Source of the DNA: Effrenium voratum
Lineage: Eukaryota; Sar; Dinophyceae; Suessiales; Symbiodiniaceae
DNA length: 64,000 nucleotides
Direction of reading: 5' to 3'
Assembly: GCA_963377175.1 (NCBI GenBank)
Contig: CAUJNA010003241.1
Span: 489,001 to 553,000, forward strand
A program made the position numbers and the translations under genes. How positions within the stretch are numbered: the first letter of the stretch is position 1; every line of letters begins with the position of its first letter. The notes under the pieces are model-generated. The model was not told where the DNA came from. It did not search any database and was given only the letters and a program-made list of their open reading frames with translations. Positions 62,985-64,000 of the stretch are shown piece after piece.

Positions 62985-64000
62985 CTCCTCGGCTGGGTCA
63001 GACGTCCAGATGGATCGAAGGGTTCGGACCGCTCGAACACGACCAACGCTACGAGCTCGGATCTGGCCCAAGGTTGGGATCTTCCGGACACCTCCCCATG
63101 TGGCGATAGACATGTGTTGGGGTTTCCCTGATGGTCACCCCATGTATCACGGACCTTTTGATCACCCCCCAAATGTCCGCTTGGGGAATGATACGTGCCT
63201 CTCAAATAGGTACCCGAACAAAGAAGGATCCCTCCCTTCTGCCAGGAGCAACTCGGCTTATTCCCTTCAGCCACATACCCACCTACATATCAAATATATA
63301 TATATATATGTATATATTATATATATATATATGGACAAATATGCATATGTGTATATATATATATATATTTAAACCCCTGTTTCCGTATTGTGTTTGAAGA
63401 AAAAGAACACTTCATCCCGGGATTCACCGGTATTGAGTACTTTGAGCCTTTTGGACGCCTCAAGACAAGCTCAACACGGCCTTCCAATCTGGCAGCTTCG
63501 CAGACAAGAAGCTCTCTCGGACTGAAAGAGTTTTCTCCGAGAAAGGGTGAACACAATCCCATCTCTGTGTCCGACCTGCAAAATCCGGAGAAACAAAAAC
63601 GCAAAACAATTAAATGCTCACTCCCTTGGGTTGGGCGCTAATCACTTTTTGGGAAGATCGTTTTTTGTGGCAAAGAGAAAGTTCGGACTTTTTTCTGGCC
63701 AGTCCACTCAGAAAGGGAGAAATTGTGTCAATGCGAATTTGTCATAGCTCCTGCAGGTTGGAGCTGTGAGCAATGGGTATCTCTTCGGAGATTCGCAGGA
63801 TATGCTCGTTATATATCATATTGCGACTTTGCCAAAATGTTGATGGAATGTCGGCTTTAGAACCCTGTAATATTTGCACAAGATATTCCAGACATTACAA
63901 GAATCCATGCTATATATCTTCGCCTTTCAATCCCCATGCCACGACACCCGAGGAGACTTGTCCCCATGTTTTGCCGGTTTCGTAGGGCATCCTTCTGGGA
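62985..64000. other. Downstream region without recognised gene
   Basis: 63113-63170 repeats a segment also found at 23080-23130 (GGTTTCCC.GATGGTCACC and CTTTTGATCA.CCCCC). (AT)n microsatellites occupy 63295-63370. No further exon is supported to the window end. Confidence 0.5.
63295..63370. repeat. (AT)n microsatellite cluster
   Basis: Three TA/AT runs with GTATATAT and TATGCATATG interruptions. The Tyr/Ile-rich frames come from it. Confidence 0.95.

Noticed and set aside
1..64000. Retrotransposon reverse transcriptase, CRISPR arrays, rRNA genes, bacterial operons.
   Set aside because: No YxDD-type catalytic motif in a suitable frame, no direct repeats with unique spacers, no rRNA-like blocks and no gene runs with ribosome binding sites were found.

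Overview
The window looks like nuclear DNA of a dinoflagellate. Coding sequence is broken into very small exons (about 40-330 bases) separated by introns of 0.6-1.6 kb. Several well-supported introns start with GC or GA rather than GT. Satellites, tRNA-derived short repeats and many short inverted-repeat elements fill the space between exons. There are no rRNA genes, CRISPR arrays or bacterial operons. Almost every long open frame is an accident of composition or a piece of an exon.

Layout. (1) 0-11.2 kb: a series of minus-strand exon candidates with good acceptor and donor signals, in sequence rich in GGCCTG/TGCAGGC motifs. I do not recognise the product or products. (2) 12.05-13.74 kb: a compound satellite block made of a 73-bp array, a tRNA-like SINE, a 61-bp array with 184-bp higher-order units and a 14-bp minisatellite. 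(3) 14-56 kb: a different sequence style, with plus-strand exon candidates (mostly unrecognised, low to moderate confidence) and several families of short elements with terminal inverted repeats. (4) 44.8-46.7 kb: a second repeat block with palindromic repeats, a 14-bp minisatellite related to the first and a second SINE copy, next to one strong minus-strand exon. (5) about 52.9-63.0 kb: the 3' part of a plus-strand gene for a Mei2-like RNA-binding protein. Six exons (56696-62984) rebuild nearly all of a Mei2-type RRM in frame and end at a TAG stop. Short acidic/serine-rich exons upstream may encode its N-terminal region.

The most interesting signal is the collection of short inverted-repeat elements. 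One family is flanked by CTAG at nearly every end and begins with GT, so the element plus its flanking CTAG forms a ready-made GT...AG intron. Another family has eight copies, seven with identical 4-base target duplications and one with a near match. Both behave like introner-type mobile elements, although the clearest gene (Mei2-like) only shows such elements sitting inside its introns. Exon calls outside the Mei2-like RRM rest on splice signals and open frames read by eye and should be treated as candidates.
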